Below the pieces are notes generated by a model, which did no database searches, was not told where the DNA came from, and saw only the letters and a program-made list of their open reading frames with translations. Below are positions 9,839-20,830 of a stretch of DNA of 64,000 nt, in pieces. Source of the DNA: Penelope pileata (lineage: Eukaryota; Chordata; Aves; Galliformes; Cracidae); contig WBMW01005037.1 in assembly GCA_013396635.1 (NCBI GenBank), positions 586,665 through 650,664 of the forward strand, given 5' to 3'. The position numbers and the translations under genes were made by a program. Within the stretch, counting starts at the first letter, position 1, and every line of letters starts with the position of its first letter.

Positions 9839-12800
9839 TGGCACAAGTGCTTCTATGTGTACGTGCGTCCATGTGCCTGTGTGTTTTCTTTTTACTTTGC
9901 TAACAAATATGTAAAACTCCTATGGACTTTAACAATAAGCAATAAACTTTAATGGAATTACTTAGGTAAGCAAGTTTCACCAGGGTAAGGGCAAGAATTT
10001 CAGTTCATGCCAAGAAAGATTCTTCTGCAGTCACTGAAGGTGTGTTCCACCCCTCCTGACATCTACACTCTGGTTGGCATCATTTGGCACAATCTGCACT
10101 AATGCTGAGAATAACTTTATGGCAGAACTCATCCTGCAGTGCTGACACAATTTGTCACGCCACAGGCAGTCTGCTAACTAGAGTGACAACATCTCTACTG
10201 ACTAGAGAGAAGGGCTGGGTTGACTGCTGTCACATATTGTCCTATGTCATTCAGTCATACAGGGCCCACCATAGGACACAACAAACAGTGCCCCTTCTTG
10301 CAGAGCTCTCCCTTCTTCATTTTTGGGCTATGAGGAAGACCAGAGTTTCAGTCCCCTGTATTGATTCTCCTACGACAGGAGTTGCTGCCAGATTTCTCAG
10401 TGGTCACTCCTCTAAGCCAGATACAGCAAATAATGCAGGTGGACTCAAAGCACACAGGCCTTTTCATTTGTGTAGCTGGCAATCGCTCTCCAGCCTCACC
10501 CCAATCTCAGTAGTGTTCTGCCTGTCTTAATGGATATGAAGGCTTAATGGATATGAAATATCCCAGTGGAGCAGTTGTGTTACTCCTTCAAAACAATTTC
10601 AACGTAAACTTCTGACCTCACAGTGCTCCAAATTAAAGCACGACTGGCATTCATTTTCTCTTAAATGGAAAATGAAAATTCTTCTAGGCAAAAAGCTAAT
10701 AAAGAAATAATGATTTTTACTGTTCCCTACCCACAGATAACCACTGGTAATTGATCACTACCCAGACGAGTTAAAAACCTATCATTATGGAAGGTAGGGA
10801 GGCTTGTAGGAAGAGCAATAACTAGAGGTTGGCTCTCAGAGGAAAACCTTTCCAGTCTCAACTGAATCCAAGTACTGACGAGTGCCTAGTACTGCTGAAA
10901 ACAAGGCATTCAAAGTATATCTTATATTTCTGCTGTTATACTGAATTGCTGTGTAAGCTATATAGATCAAATCTGTCATCTGTGGACATTTCACTAACTT
11001 AGGTTAGAAATCAAAATTGCATTTAAGCTGCCACTCCAGTAACAGCAGCTGCTAACAAAAATGACCAAATTAGAGAATGAAAACAAACATGATTTGCAAG
11101 TTCTGTCAAAATATTTTTTCTTTAAATAAGTCTCTAATCTATTGAGACAATATCCAAGCAAGTGCATTTAATTACCCAGTAGGCTGACTAGATACCCTAA
11201 TACATGAAAGTAAACTCTTAACAGTTTTGCTTTGAAATCAATTTCAAAGCAGTATGTGCTGGAGCATTGGTATAGAAGAAACTATAAACATGCAATTCAA
11301 AGCAAAGAACAAAATGCCAAATGCGTAAGTCCAAATTAATACTCACAGGGTTAGTTCTATCCTACAACATGACAACAGTCAATTCTCAGTGGTTTCCAAC
11401 AGAACTGAGTTTTCTCAATACTCTGAAAGAAATGCTAAGCAGCTCCTAGAATCATCATTCATGAGTGGTTCCTTTGGAAGCTGAAGACTGATGGAACCGG
11501 GAAGCTTGTTCACTTCAAATCCTGGCTTTGCTAAATAGTTAGCGCAACTAAGTAGTAACATTAAGTTGCTAAACACTGGAATTTTCTTGGTGTTTCTGCA
11601 CTTCCAGAGTTTCTCAGTGGACTTTTTGGACTAGCACATGGCCATAGGTTGATTACAACCGTGATTTTAAAAAATAACTTATGACTTTAATGAATAAGCA
11701 GCAATCTAAACTAAGATGCCTGAATACATGGCCTGATTTTCATGGTATAGTTCTTCCAAAAAGCAGCTCTTCTAATACTTCCAGGCAGTTTGGAAAACTT
11801 ATGGTATAAACTTTGCATGCAGTGATGGGTATGTAGGGAAAACAAAGAAACAAACAAAACAGTGGACAATCTTTTACTTACTAGGTATAAATCTGTCACC
11901 AAGCCTGCTGCCAATCTCAAGCCACGCTAATTCCTCAGAATAAAAGTAGCAGTGCAAGAAGCAAGTATTGGGTAGACAATACACAAGAGTGACTATGCTT
12001 TTCCTGCTGCAGAAGGGAATATCAAAATACTAATTAACCAGTAAAAACAACATTTTGCTCTGAAGTTCCTGTTCTGTATTGCAAAGGACGCAGTCTCAGA
12101 ATTCAACTGGTTAATAATCAAAAGTAGCTGATCAAGCATTCAAAAAGTACTACTGCAGTGGGATGCTGGGGAATGAGCCAGGATTCAGGGTTCTAGAGTT
12201 CTACTCCAAGGATCTGTAACCAGCTCAATGTATCGTCTTTTGTCTCTTTTATCTGCTTCTTGATTTATAAATTTACCTGTTTCAAGTAAGAGTGTATGAT
12301 TGTTAGTATTCTTAAGGGAGCTCTGAGATCTTCAAGTGTAATTCAAGTGCAAAATTCCTCTAGTTTCCCTTCGTAAAAGCAGTTGCACAAGGAAAGGACA
12401 ATTCTTGTACCACCACCTGGAGGAAAAACCTACACAAGTGAACGAGATGGGAGCTTCCCCACAAAGACCTGCTGTTGTACACCCTGGTAATGATCACTCC
12501 TGCTGCCTACAGCAAACAGCGGAGATAGGATAAGGCANTTTCCAGCCCCAAAACTATTGAAAATATTTAACACAGTAACACTCCTAATAATAAAAAAATA
12601 ATGCATATATATAAATACAAGTGCTTTCCTACAGTGTCTTCAATGCAAATTATGTGTAACTGCTGGAACAGTGCTCCAAATTGGTGAGATAATACAAACA
12701 AAATTAGAAACAAAAGCAGTAAAGTTACACTGTCCATTTAAAAAAAATAGTATAAAATGGTATAATGAATGTTAGAAATATTCTGTGCAATCTAGAACGT

Positions 12801-13095
12801 TACTAGCAACATAAAGTGCCTTGTTTTGATCTCTGCTAAACAGTCTGACAGCTTCCCTTTGAACCATTCTGCATTGATTCATACGGTACAAGAAGTCACC
12901 CAGGCTTTCAGCAGATGTAACTCTACACATTTTGGCCCTTTATACTTTCGGAGAGGTTTAGAACAGTTTGTACGGGTCGCTGGCTACCTGCCTGTCCTGA
13001 CACACTGCCAGCTCTGGCAGGTTTCAAAAAGGAGCACAGAGCCATGCTGTGCAAGACAGGGCCACTGAGACTACTGCAAAGCTGTTTTCCTTCAT
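9839..13095 (-). other. Probable 3' UTR of PPP1R3D / unassigned sequence
   Basis: Continues on the minus strand after the PPP1R3D stop codon. A plus-strand open frame of about 148 codons at 10084-10530 has no recognisable similarity and opens with TTG. The single undetermined base of the window is at 12538. No other gene or repeat was recognised. Confidence 0.35.
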
Positions 13096-14007
13096 TCAGA
13101 TGAAGTGGATCCAGCTCTCCTCACATTCCCTAGGCATCTTGAGGGGGTGAGTCCGGCAAGTAAGACTGTAGTTTTTGCCTTTGTTGTTATCCCAATACTC
13201 CTGCCCGTTGACTTGATACCGTGCTGCAAATTGGACTACAGAGCACAGCTGAAGGAGGAAAGGAGGCACAGGGAGAAAGAAAGTGAAAACATCAACCTGA
13301 TCCTGCCCATTTTTCTCAGGGATGCTACTGTGCCAACGAGCACACACTTCGTGGAGGCTTTTCCACTGGTTGAAGGTGTATCGCACAGATACCTGTTTCT
13401 CAAAAGCAATATTGCGAACTTGGATGGTGCCATTGACCCCCAGATCTGAACTGGTCACTCGTTCAAGACACACCTGCTGCTCCTGAAGTCGTGCAGAGAA
13501 ATCCATGCAGTCTGCAGGCTGCTGGAAGTCAGGGACTAAGCACTGCATAGTAAACTCCAAGTTGCTGTACCAGAGGTCTGAGTTTATGGAGAGCCTGTAA
13601 AGGACATGCAAGGGGATTGATGGATCCTCCCCAGTCTGGAAGACTTTCACTTCAGTGAGATCCAAGCCCAGAGCATCAGCAAATCTCACCCTGTTCATAC
13701 GGCTCTGGCACGCAGGAACTTGGCACTGCACTCGCTTCCTTCTTTCAGGCGTTGTAGGCAAAGACCGGGCTCGGCGGCGGATGATAGGCCGCAGTGCTGG
13801 ATCGCAGCTGCTGGAGGTGCTGCTCTGGGGCTGATGTGACTGAGCTGCCACCTTGGCTGGGATATGGCTCACAGGACGTGGGCTGATGCTTGGACGTGCT
13901 GCCTGGGGCTGCTGCTGCCCTCGTCCCACTGCTCCTTGAGCCCGCAGCATGTTCTCATAGAGATCAGAGAGGTAGCGGGGATTCCTCCGAGGACCACGCA
14001 TCTCCAT
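13096..14007 (-). CDS. PPP1R3D: Protein phosphatase 1 regulatory subunit 3D (glycogen-targeting subunit)
   Basis: Tethers the PP1 catalytic subunit to glycogen so that glycogen-metabolising enzymes are dephosphorylated. The frame is complete and intronless, 303 residues (human about 299). Residues 69-90 hold the conserved CDPALRPIIRRRARSLP block. The PP1-binding RVxF motif is RVRF at 106-109, followed by the family string ADALGLDL. The CBM21 carbohydrate-binding domain spans roughly 168-285, with the WDNN signature at 272-275 and a C-terminal ECEESWIHFI identical to the mammalian end as recalled. The ATG at 14007 has A at -3 and G at +4; a second ATG two codons on is also possible. The gene is head to head with FAM217B, as in human. 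Confidence 0.97.
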   Translation of the reverse strand: MEMRGPRRNPRYLSDLYENMLRAQGAVGRGQQQPQAARPSISPRPVSHIPAKVAAQSHQPQSSTSSSCDPALRPIIRRRARSLPTTPERRKRVQCQVPACQSRMNRVRFADALGLDLTEVKVFQTGEDPSIPLHVLYRLSINSDLWYSNLEFTMQCLVPDFQQPADCMDFSARLQEQQVCLERVTSSDLGVNGTIQVRNIAFEKQVSVRYTFNQWKSLHEVCARWHSSIPEKNGQDQVDVFTFFLPVPPFLLQLCSVVQFAARYQVNGQEYWDNNKGKNYSLTCRTHPLKMPRECEESWIHFI

Positions 14008-14284
14008 TCTTCACGGATGGCAGAGAGCTGATGCTAGCACTGCTGGCGCTGAGCAGCAGCAGCAACTTGGGAATGGCTGCCACGCACAGCAAGGGTTTGA
14101 GGTTATTGCACCGGATGCAGCAGAGTGAGCCGGGACAGCACAGCCTTCTGCAAAGAAAGGCAGAGAGCTGGCAGCTCTCACAGCAGCTGGATGCAAAGCA
14201 GAGGGTGGTGTGTGGATGAAGGCAGTGTCACTGTCTGCTGAACTCGAGGCTGGTGGATCTGTTGCTCAGGCTGGAAAGAGATTC
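14008..14284 (-). other. PPP1R3D 5' leader (inferred)
   Basis: Lies between the PPP1R3D start codon and the 30-bp repeat block. No intron with convincing splice sites was seen, so it is probably transcribed as part of the 5' UTR. A minus-strand stop at 14228-14230 ends the repeat-containing frame, so that frame is not fused to PPP1R3D. Confidence 0.4.
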
Positions 14285-14917
14285 GAGGCTATCACCGGCG
14301 ATGCTGGAAGACCTGAGGCTCTCACACAGGCTGGGAACGGACTGGAGGCTGTCGGGCTGGGCGCCGAAGGACTCCAGGCTGTCACAGAGGTCGCCGGGTG
14401 CCTGCGGGCTGCAGCGGGGCACCCCGAAGCACCCTCGGCCATTACACGCCCCGAGACGGCTCTGCAGGCTGTCCTCGCAGAGGCTGCCCGAGCCCAGGCT
14501 CCTGCAGCGGCAGCAGGGACTCTCGAGGCTGTCACACTGGATGCTGGGCGACTCGCGGCCGCTGCCCAGGCCGGGAAAGGCTTGAAGGCTGTCGGGTGGG
14601 AGGGAGCCGGAGCTGAGGCTGCTGCACAGGCTGGAGGGCGTGAGGAGGCTGTCGGGCGGGGCCGGGGAGGCAGGCTCGGGACTGTGACTGGAAGGGGAGG
14701 GACCGGCGGCCGGAGTCTCCACAGCCCACATCAGCGCCCAGCCGCGAGCAGAGCACGGGCAGCAGCCCTGCTGGACCCGCTCTCCCCTCAGCACGGCCCC
14801 CCACACGCCCCTCCTGCTCAACAGCGCCTGCGCGGAACCCCGCCCTTCCATCCCCACCGCGCCCCCCTGCCCATCAGAGGCGTGGCCAATGAACGCTGCC
14901 GGGAGGCGCATGCGCAC
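14228..14917 (-). other. Minus-strand open frame built on a ten-residue repeat (possible uORF or unrecognised protein)
   Basis: The frame is open for 229 codons. Its first ATG at 14917 lies inside the promoter motifs, so later Met codons at 14851 or 14731 (about 167 aa) are likelier starts. From about residue 85 it is a ten-residue repeat of the type (C/P/G)(D/E)SL(E/Q)Sxxxx, for example CDSLESFGAQ, PDSLQSVPSL, CESLRSSSIA and GDSLESLSSL. It ends with a stop about 220 bp before the PPP1R3D ATG. I do not recognise the protein. It may be a long upstream frame in the PPP1R3D leader, or chance openness of a GC-rich repeat. Plus-strand frames across the same block are open too, so coding is unproven. 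Confidence 0.35.
14285..14674. repeat. Tandem repeat: 13 copies of a 30-bp unit, no indels
   Basis: The core GGCTGTC or a variant recurs exactly every 30 bp, with GGCT (or GGCC) at 14287, 14317, 14347 and so on to 14647. Copies are clearly diverged from one another, yet none has gained or lost a base. It lies in the CpG-rich region between the shared promoter and the PPP1R3D start codon. Confidence 0.9.
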
Positions 14918-14981
14918 TTCCCGCCTGACGCCGCTGCCCTCGAGCTGCCCTTAGTGCCCGCGGGGGCCGAGGCGGAGGCAG
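14881..14981. promoter_or_regulatory. Bidirectional promoter of PPP1R3D (-) and FAM217B (+)
   Basis: The core of a CpG island that runs from about 14.3 to 15.2 kb. It holds a CCAAT box (14886-14890), a perfect NRF1 palindrome GCGCATGCGC (14906-14915) and an E2F-type TTCCCGCC (14918-14925). Downstream on the plus strand, GAGGCAG/GTACGG gives a good donor for an untranslated FAM217B first exon ending at 14981. Head-to-head placement of the two genes is conserved in human. Exact start sites are not visible. Confidence 0.7.
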
Positions 14982-16166
14982 GTACGGGCGGGAGGGCCGG
15001 GAGGCAGCGGCGCTGCTGAGGGGTTGGTGGGGCCGAAGGGGGAAATGGTGAAGGTTAAATACCGCAATGCCGTCTGGTCATTGTCGGTGCGGCCCGTGGG
15101 GTCATTCAGCTGCGGAAACCGCGGGCTGTTGTGTCCCCGGGGCTGCCGGACAGGTGCTGGGCTCCCCCGGGCCTGGGGGGATGGGGGACAGGGGCGGGTG
15201 AGAAGCGGGTCTGGATCAAACAGATACAAATAACGTATAACAGCACCTATAAATAACCTAGTTATATATATATATCACTGCAACGAAACTAAGGGTGGGT
15301 GAAGAGAGGCGTTTTGGTGCACGCCATCTGTCAGCTGCCAGTCCCACCCCTGCACCTTGCGAGGGGAACGCGGCTTCTGGAAAGCTGCAGAACGCTGCGT
15401 GCTGTGCTGTGACTGCTTTTAGTTGGAACTGATGAGCACTGGCAGGCTTGTTTTGCAAGAAGGAAAAAATTAAACATTGGATACAAAATTTGCGTGGATT
15501 GCATGCGTGGATGCACCACGAGCGCAGTTCTGACCCAAAAAGGACAGCTCCGGCCCGGAGCGGGGGGCATCGTCTGTTCCTGTGACAGTGGGAGCGGGCA
15601 GCCACCTCCGCTTGGCTCCTCCTGGGCTCCAGGCAATGCACTGTGCAGGGAGACCCACATGAAGAGCGTGCTGCAGAACAGAACGTAGCTCTCATGCTGC
15701 TGTACTTCAAAATATTTTCTGTATCTCTACCAACAGCCTTTCAGGGCTTGAGAACCCTGTGGCAGGCGCCCGGTGGGCTGAGCTGGCCCGGCCTCCCCTG
15801 CCTACATGGCACAGGGATGGGGCTGTGCGTGCGGCTGCCGCAGCCTCTGCACCTCTGCAGCTGGGGGGGACCTAGGGAGCACCCGCTGCCTGGGTGCTGG
15901 GTGTGCATCAGCCTTAAGATGAGTAATATGCAAGTGCTGAGGGAGGGGAGGGGGCTTTCCAGTGCTGTTTGGTAGCTCGTTAATGTTTGTTGTCCTGCTT
16001 TACAAATAAATTGTGTTGCAGGGAGTTGCATGGTTTTTGTTTATTGCATCTCCAGGACGTGGTGATGTTTGCGTTTGGTATGCTGTGCTGTGTCAGCCAA
16101 AAATAATGGAGTCATTGGAAGATTATGTAAAGATAAAGGTGGAGATACCATTTTAAAAGAGTGATA
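14982..16166 (+). other. FAM217B first intron and 5' leader
   Basis: GC-rich at first, then mixed, with a short (AT)n run near 15263-15274. Two acceptor candidates precede the start codon: TTGTGTTGCAG ending at 16021 and CTGTGTCAG ending at 16096. Either places a short upstream ATG frame in the leader. Open frames in 15.2-16.0 kb have no recognisable similarity. Confidence 0.4.
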
Positions 16167-16261
16167 ATGGGACCAGGCATTCAAGAGCATCCTCTATTAC
16201 TGCACAGAAAGGCACAGAAAAAGGAAAGCCAGATCAATGAAAACCACAAAGGAATGGTAAA
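16167..16261 (+). CDS. FAM217B: FAM217B coding exon 1 (start codon)
   Basis: ATG at 16167 opens 31 codons (MGPGIQEHPLLLHRKAQKKE and on) plus two bases before a GTAAGG donor. The split codon AA/T gives Asn, producing ...VN-NGKSHPS across the junction, comparable to the human ...NSSGK. An alternative GTAAAG donor five bases earlier would break the phase. Confidence 0.65.
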
Positions 16262-19200
16262 GTAAGGAAGTTATTTCCTCTCTTTCTAGTTACAGAAATC
16301 TCTAAGTACTGTTATAGAAATCTCTAAATACTGTTGGTAAGTACATAAGTGTACTGTTCAAATTCTCCTCCTCTCCAACCCACACCACCACAAATGATTG
16401 TGCAGTGTGACCATGCAGGTCACCAAGTGAGAGAGGTGACTGCGGCAGTGCTTGAGGCACAAAACTTATTTACATTCTTTTATAAACTTTTGATTTGCTG
16501 ATTTTTTCCTTTTTTAAACAAAATCCACCTGCACTGTCATAAACACTGTGAACAAGGTGTACTGCCTGACAAATTAACTGAACAGCAATTAATCTAAATT
16601 ACACTGAGTGGACACAATTTGCTTACTCCTGTTCTAAAACAACATTTTAAAGCTTTCTATTTTAAAATCAGTAATATTTTTTGTTTGCAGAACGAACACT
16701 GTTTTCTGATTCTTACATGATACACTGATTTAATGGTTCTGTGTGCTTACACTGAGGTATTTGATTCGAGGTAAAATATATACTTTAGTTTTAAGCTGTC
16801 CAGATCACTAATGCCATTCTTTTTGCTTGCATATGAGTTTTTTACCCCAGTATAAAACAAACTGATGAATTTTGTTTTTGACTTTTTTTTGTTGAAGTCG
16901 TTTGTATTAATATCATAATAGGTTGGGTGCTCCCTGCCCACTTCCAACCATTAACTTCACAGGAATAATCCTTTACATTTTGCTGAGACTATGCCAATGA
17001 GAAAGACATGGTTTGCTTGTGGTGGCCTTCATATTGTACTTCATAATTAATTTTGTTAAAGTGCAGTAGGACCATGAGTACCGGGTGCTATATAAATTAA
17101 TAATTAATACTTACTGTTTATTGTCCCCAAAGGAACTGTGGGTTCCTCTGATGGAAGATTCTGTATAAAGGCTAAGTTCTCTTATATCATCTAATTTAAT
17201 TATGCATTTTGCAATAATGGTGTTAAAAATACAGTATTATAGTAGTAATATGAAAAGCAAAGGTGACAATAGCACAGCTGCCATGAATGTTAACAACAGT
17301 TGCAATCAACTTTCTCTTTTTTTAAACTTAATGGTACTGTAAACCTTTATTGTATTTCTATTCTGATGATCCTATATATTCCTATTAGTGTGTGATTCTC
17401 TGTTTAATCCTTGCTAGTTGCAGTAATGGAAAAAGCCATCCAAGCACCAAAGGAGTAAAGAAACCAGTTTCTCATGTGAAATCTTCTCCTGGAAGATTGG
17501 GCAAAAATGTATCAACTACCATTGAGAAGGTAAATCATACCTGTCCTTTTATAGAAAAAGGGTACATAGTTTATGTCAGCTTTTGTACTAACATTACATA
17601 CTTTCCTATCTTTTCAGACTTCCCATGACACTCAAGATGATAACCAACCAAGTGTTTTTAAAAAGGGAAAAAAACAGCTGGATGACAGTACTCAGTCAAA
17701 ACGGTAATTATATATTAAGATTGTCTGTTTAACTTGTACACATTTGAAGCTGGTATTTAAATGCTTGTGGTGAAATCATGGCTTCATTGTGTTGCCTTTG
17801 ATGTCACTGTACCCAGAATTCAGCATTTTTGAGGATAACAAGTTTAAGTTGTCAATATGGAAACTTGCTCCACTGTATCTCAGGCAAAATCAGAATGAAA
17901 TAAACCAAAAACTCAGTAGTAGGTAGCATTCTGTATTCATTTACTAAGTTTTATTGCAAATTTTAGCTTAATTCGTTTAGATCCAGGTCCTTAAGGGAGG
18001 AACGAAGAACTTTGTAACCTTTTCTTCCAAAGACATGAATCATTCTGACAGGATATGATGTTTCTTTTTATTTAGGACCAGGAGTGTTTGCACATCACAG
18101 CCCAGAGCGCAAGGATCAAAGAGGAGTCTCCCAGAAACAAGGCAAAGTGAATCTTTTCTGCACAGGATCCCTCCTGCCACAAAAGGCAGCGCACAAGTTA
18201 GCTTCTGTAGGGTTAAAGATGTCCCAGCGCAACATTTTTATTGCAGTAAAAAAGAACAATTGGAAAAGAATCATGAAGAACGTGTTGCTGAAGCTGGTCC
18301 ATGCTCCTCTAAATGGAAAGAAGCATCTGTAAATGAAATGTTTCTTGATTTTGAATCGGTACAAATTATTAAAGAAGATGCTGAAGATGATAGTGCCAGT
18401 GATCTCTCCGATTCAGAAAGGATTCCCATTCCTCCATCTCCCTGCACACCACCGGAACTCATTCTCAGAGCTGAAGAAATTGATCCAGTTTGTTTGGAAC
18501 ATGTGCCTGATACGGGTTTTAAAGAATCAGAATACTACTACCAGGACTTCCTGCCACCTCCTTTCAACTCCTGGGACTTGAAGCAACTGGCCATCTTTGT
18601 TAATGTAGAGGGTAGATCCGAACTTCGACCAAAGCCAACAGGATTTCTTGAGAAATACATTGATCGCCTTTTGCAGCTGGAATGGTTGCAGATACAGACT
18701 GTACAGAATGAGAAAGCAAAGGCAGCCAAAGCCAGGCCACAGACTGCTCCCAGCTCCATACGTACCCTGAAAAGCCCTGGCAAATGCAAAGCATTGCTCA
18801 GCCCTTTGCCTAACAAGCAAATGGTTCCCCAGGAAAGTGTTACAAAACTCCCCACATGCTGTTCTGGTCCCAGGGGAGATCCATGCTGTGGAGAAAGTCG
18901 GCAGTTCTATTCACATCCAGGTCACTTGAAACTATCTGAGAGAACGGGTTATGCAATGTCTTCTCAGAGACAATCTGGTGAAGTAAGAAGTGAACTGAAA
19001 AAAACAACAGCAAAGCAACAGTTTCTCAATATGCAGCCATCTGAGAACAATTCTAAAATTCAGAATGTTGGCAATATCAGACCCCCTAAGCAAGCACCAG
19101 TAAACCATGGTTCAGCTGCTCCCAACAAAGGCTTAAAAACATTTGCATGTACAAACCCAAAGAAAAATGGCAATGCTAGCAATTACGTTCCTTCTAAAAA

Positions 19201-19264
19201 ACCAGCAGGGGACAGAAAAATAAAAACAAATGGCACAAAGCAAACGTCACGCAAATTTAAATGA
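16167..19264 (+). CDS. FAM217B: FAM217B protein (four coding exons)
   Basis: A vertebrate protein of unknown molecular function. Coding exons are 16167-16261, 17424-17529, 17618-17703 and 18076-19264, and phases fit at all junctions (2, 0, 2). The predicted protein is about 491 aa, longer than the human one (about 383 aa as recalled). Hallmarks are residues 183-317: MFLDFESVQIIKED, then DSASDLSDSERIPIPPSP (201-218), EEIDPV, EYYY, SWDL and KYIDRLLQLEWLQ. The C-terminus TNGTKQTSRKFK resembles the human end. The protein is basic, Ser/Lys-rich and likely largely disordered outside the core. No membrane segment or catalytic motif is seen. The last exon is certain. The start exon rests on phase fit and weak N-terminal similarity. 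Confidence 0.92.
17424..17529 (+). CDS. FAM217B: FAM217B coding exon 2
   Basis: The acceptor TTGCTAGTTGCAG is followed by 106 nt that complete an Asn codon and encode GKSHPSTKGVKKPVSH...TTIEK. The donor is GTAAAT. The SGK-like start and TxEK end resemble the human N-terminal region. An alternative acceptor TAG seven bases upstream keeps neither a clean frame nor similarity. Confidence 0.8.
17618..17703 (+). CDS. FAM217B: FAM217B coding exon 3
   Basis: The acceptor CTATCTTTTCAG precedes 86 nt encoding TSHDTQDDNQPSVFKKGKKQ, then LDDSTQSK and two bases of an Arg codon. The donor is GTAATT. The open frame joins in phase to the last exon. Confidence 0.8.
18076..19264 (+). CDS. FAM217B: FAM217B last coding exon
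   Basis: The acceptor TTTTTATTTAG precedes G, which completes the Arg codon, then 395 codons and TGA at 19262-19264. It carries the conserved core and the C-terminus. The first 60 or so codons before the core are not obviously conserved and account for part of the extra length. Confidence 0.95.
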
Positions 19265-20830
19265 AGAAGAATTTATTCGTAAATGCTGATGCTTCTTGAC
19301 TGCTAGAAAGCATTAGGCCAATGCAGAAGGGTCATGTTTTCTTTGTAGGAAGATCCTGGGAAAATTTGTTCTTGATGCATGGTTCTAAGTCAGCACTGTT
19401 CATTTCAATACATTTGATCTTAAGCCAGCAAGGCCAGCAGGAAATCTTTTCCCTGAAGGCAAGTGTCTTCCATTGGTGTTTCCTCAAAAATACTTACCAT
19501 TGCTCAATGAAGATAACACTAGCAGAGTATGAAAGTTTAGAGATGTACAGAGTTATGAAATGTCCTTCTACTTGCAGCAATTGAAGTCCACTGAAGTCTG
19601 TAGTGTTTCTTCTATGCTCCTTGGAGTATTTGAGAGAATAGGATCTGTGCTCTTTACCAGATAATGCTATTTGGTGACAGGTTTCGTAGTGTTTATTTTC
19701 TGATGGAGAAGGGCTCAATTGTTTTTATAAAATAATGGAGCAGCTTATCTATGCAAAGTCAAACTCAAATTCTTCGTAGAAGAGGATGAGTTTTTTGATG
19801 AATTGGATGCGTTTTTTTGCTAGGAAGAATGGAGATGATGTACTGGAATATTTTAATACTGAAAGGATTCTTTTAAAAGCAATTATTAGGGAGCAGACAG
19901 CTTCAATAGTGACAGATTAATAGAATTGAATGCATATTTTTATACCCAGAAAACTTCACTGTGTTTACAGACAGCGTTCCTTCAGGCTCATTTTGTAAAC
20001 TTTGATGCTTTTTGTCATTTAGAGGAAATGACCAAATTTCAAATTGCACATGGATATTGGTGACTAATGCAAAATGAGACCATTACTGGAGACTCTGTGG
20101 GCTAATGTTCAGAGCTGGTAAGCTCTCAAAGCACAGCACATAGACTGTTAGGGATGAGCTTGAAGGCTATTGTAAGTTCAAGCAAGGATATATTTTGATA
20201 CAAAAATACCTATTTTCAGCCACCTGAGATGACTATTATCTATTCCACAGTCCAGTCCTTTTCGGTTAGGTTGATAAAGTGGCATGAGGAAGTACCCTAC
20301 AGAAATAAATTGTATGACCAGGATTGGGTTCTGTTCTTGGACCCTCTGATTCTTCTTGTGTCTGTGAGATACAAGAGAATATGAAAGGTAATTCAGTGAC
20401 TGTTCAAGTGTCAGTTCAGCTGTTAGCTGGGGACACAATTCTGTTGAAATTCTAGAAAATGTTTTGAAGTTGCATTTTTAAATGAAATACTGAGCACCAT
20501 TAACTTCATCCTCAGCCACCTGTCACAGTGGGCTGTTTATGAGAAGTAAGCTGAGATCTGACGGACCAGATTTTACAAGTGGATCCTTCCCATTCAGATA
20601 TCAAATGAAAAGTTATCAAACACTAAAGAATATGTTATGTACATAGTTAAATTGCACTTCTCTTGGTGATCTCATCTCTCTTGGTTTTAAGATGCTTAGC
20701 TGTTTCGATTCTTTCATTGTGCCTACCAGATCTTCAGCTTTGTAAAATTTCAAAGCATGTATTTATATGTAGTTTAAAATGTGAGAATATTAATAAATGT
20801 AGTAATAAACATAGAGTATTTTACAGTACA
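19265..20830 (+). other. Probable 3' UTR of FAM217B
   Basis: AT-rich sequence after the FAM217B stop with no coding signal. Two AATAAA words close together at 20792-20797 and 20804-20809 are the best candidate polyadenylation signals, giving a 3' UTR of about 1.55 kb. Later AATAAA words (near 21590 and 22345) leave a longer UTR possible. Confidence 0.4.

Noticed and set aside
13105..13449. Plus-strand frame of 114 codons across PPP1R3D
   Set aside because: It is antisense to the well-supported PPP1R3D coding sequence, so it is a shadow frame.
14210..15019. Plus-strand frame of 269 codons over the 30-bp repeat
   Set aside because: It begins with a non-ATG codon, runs through the promoter motifs and is alanine/glycine-rich. 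It mirrors the repeat and CpG richness. Kept only as part of the repeat finding.
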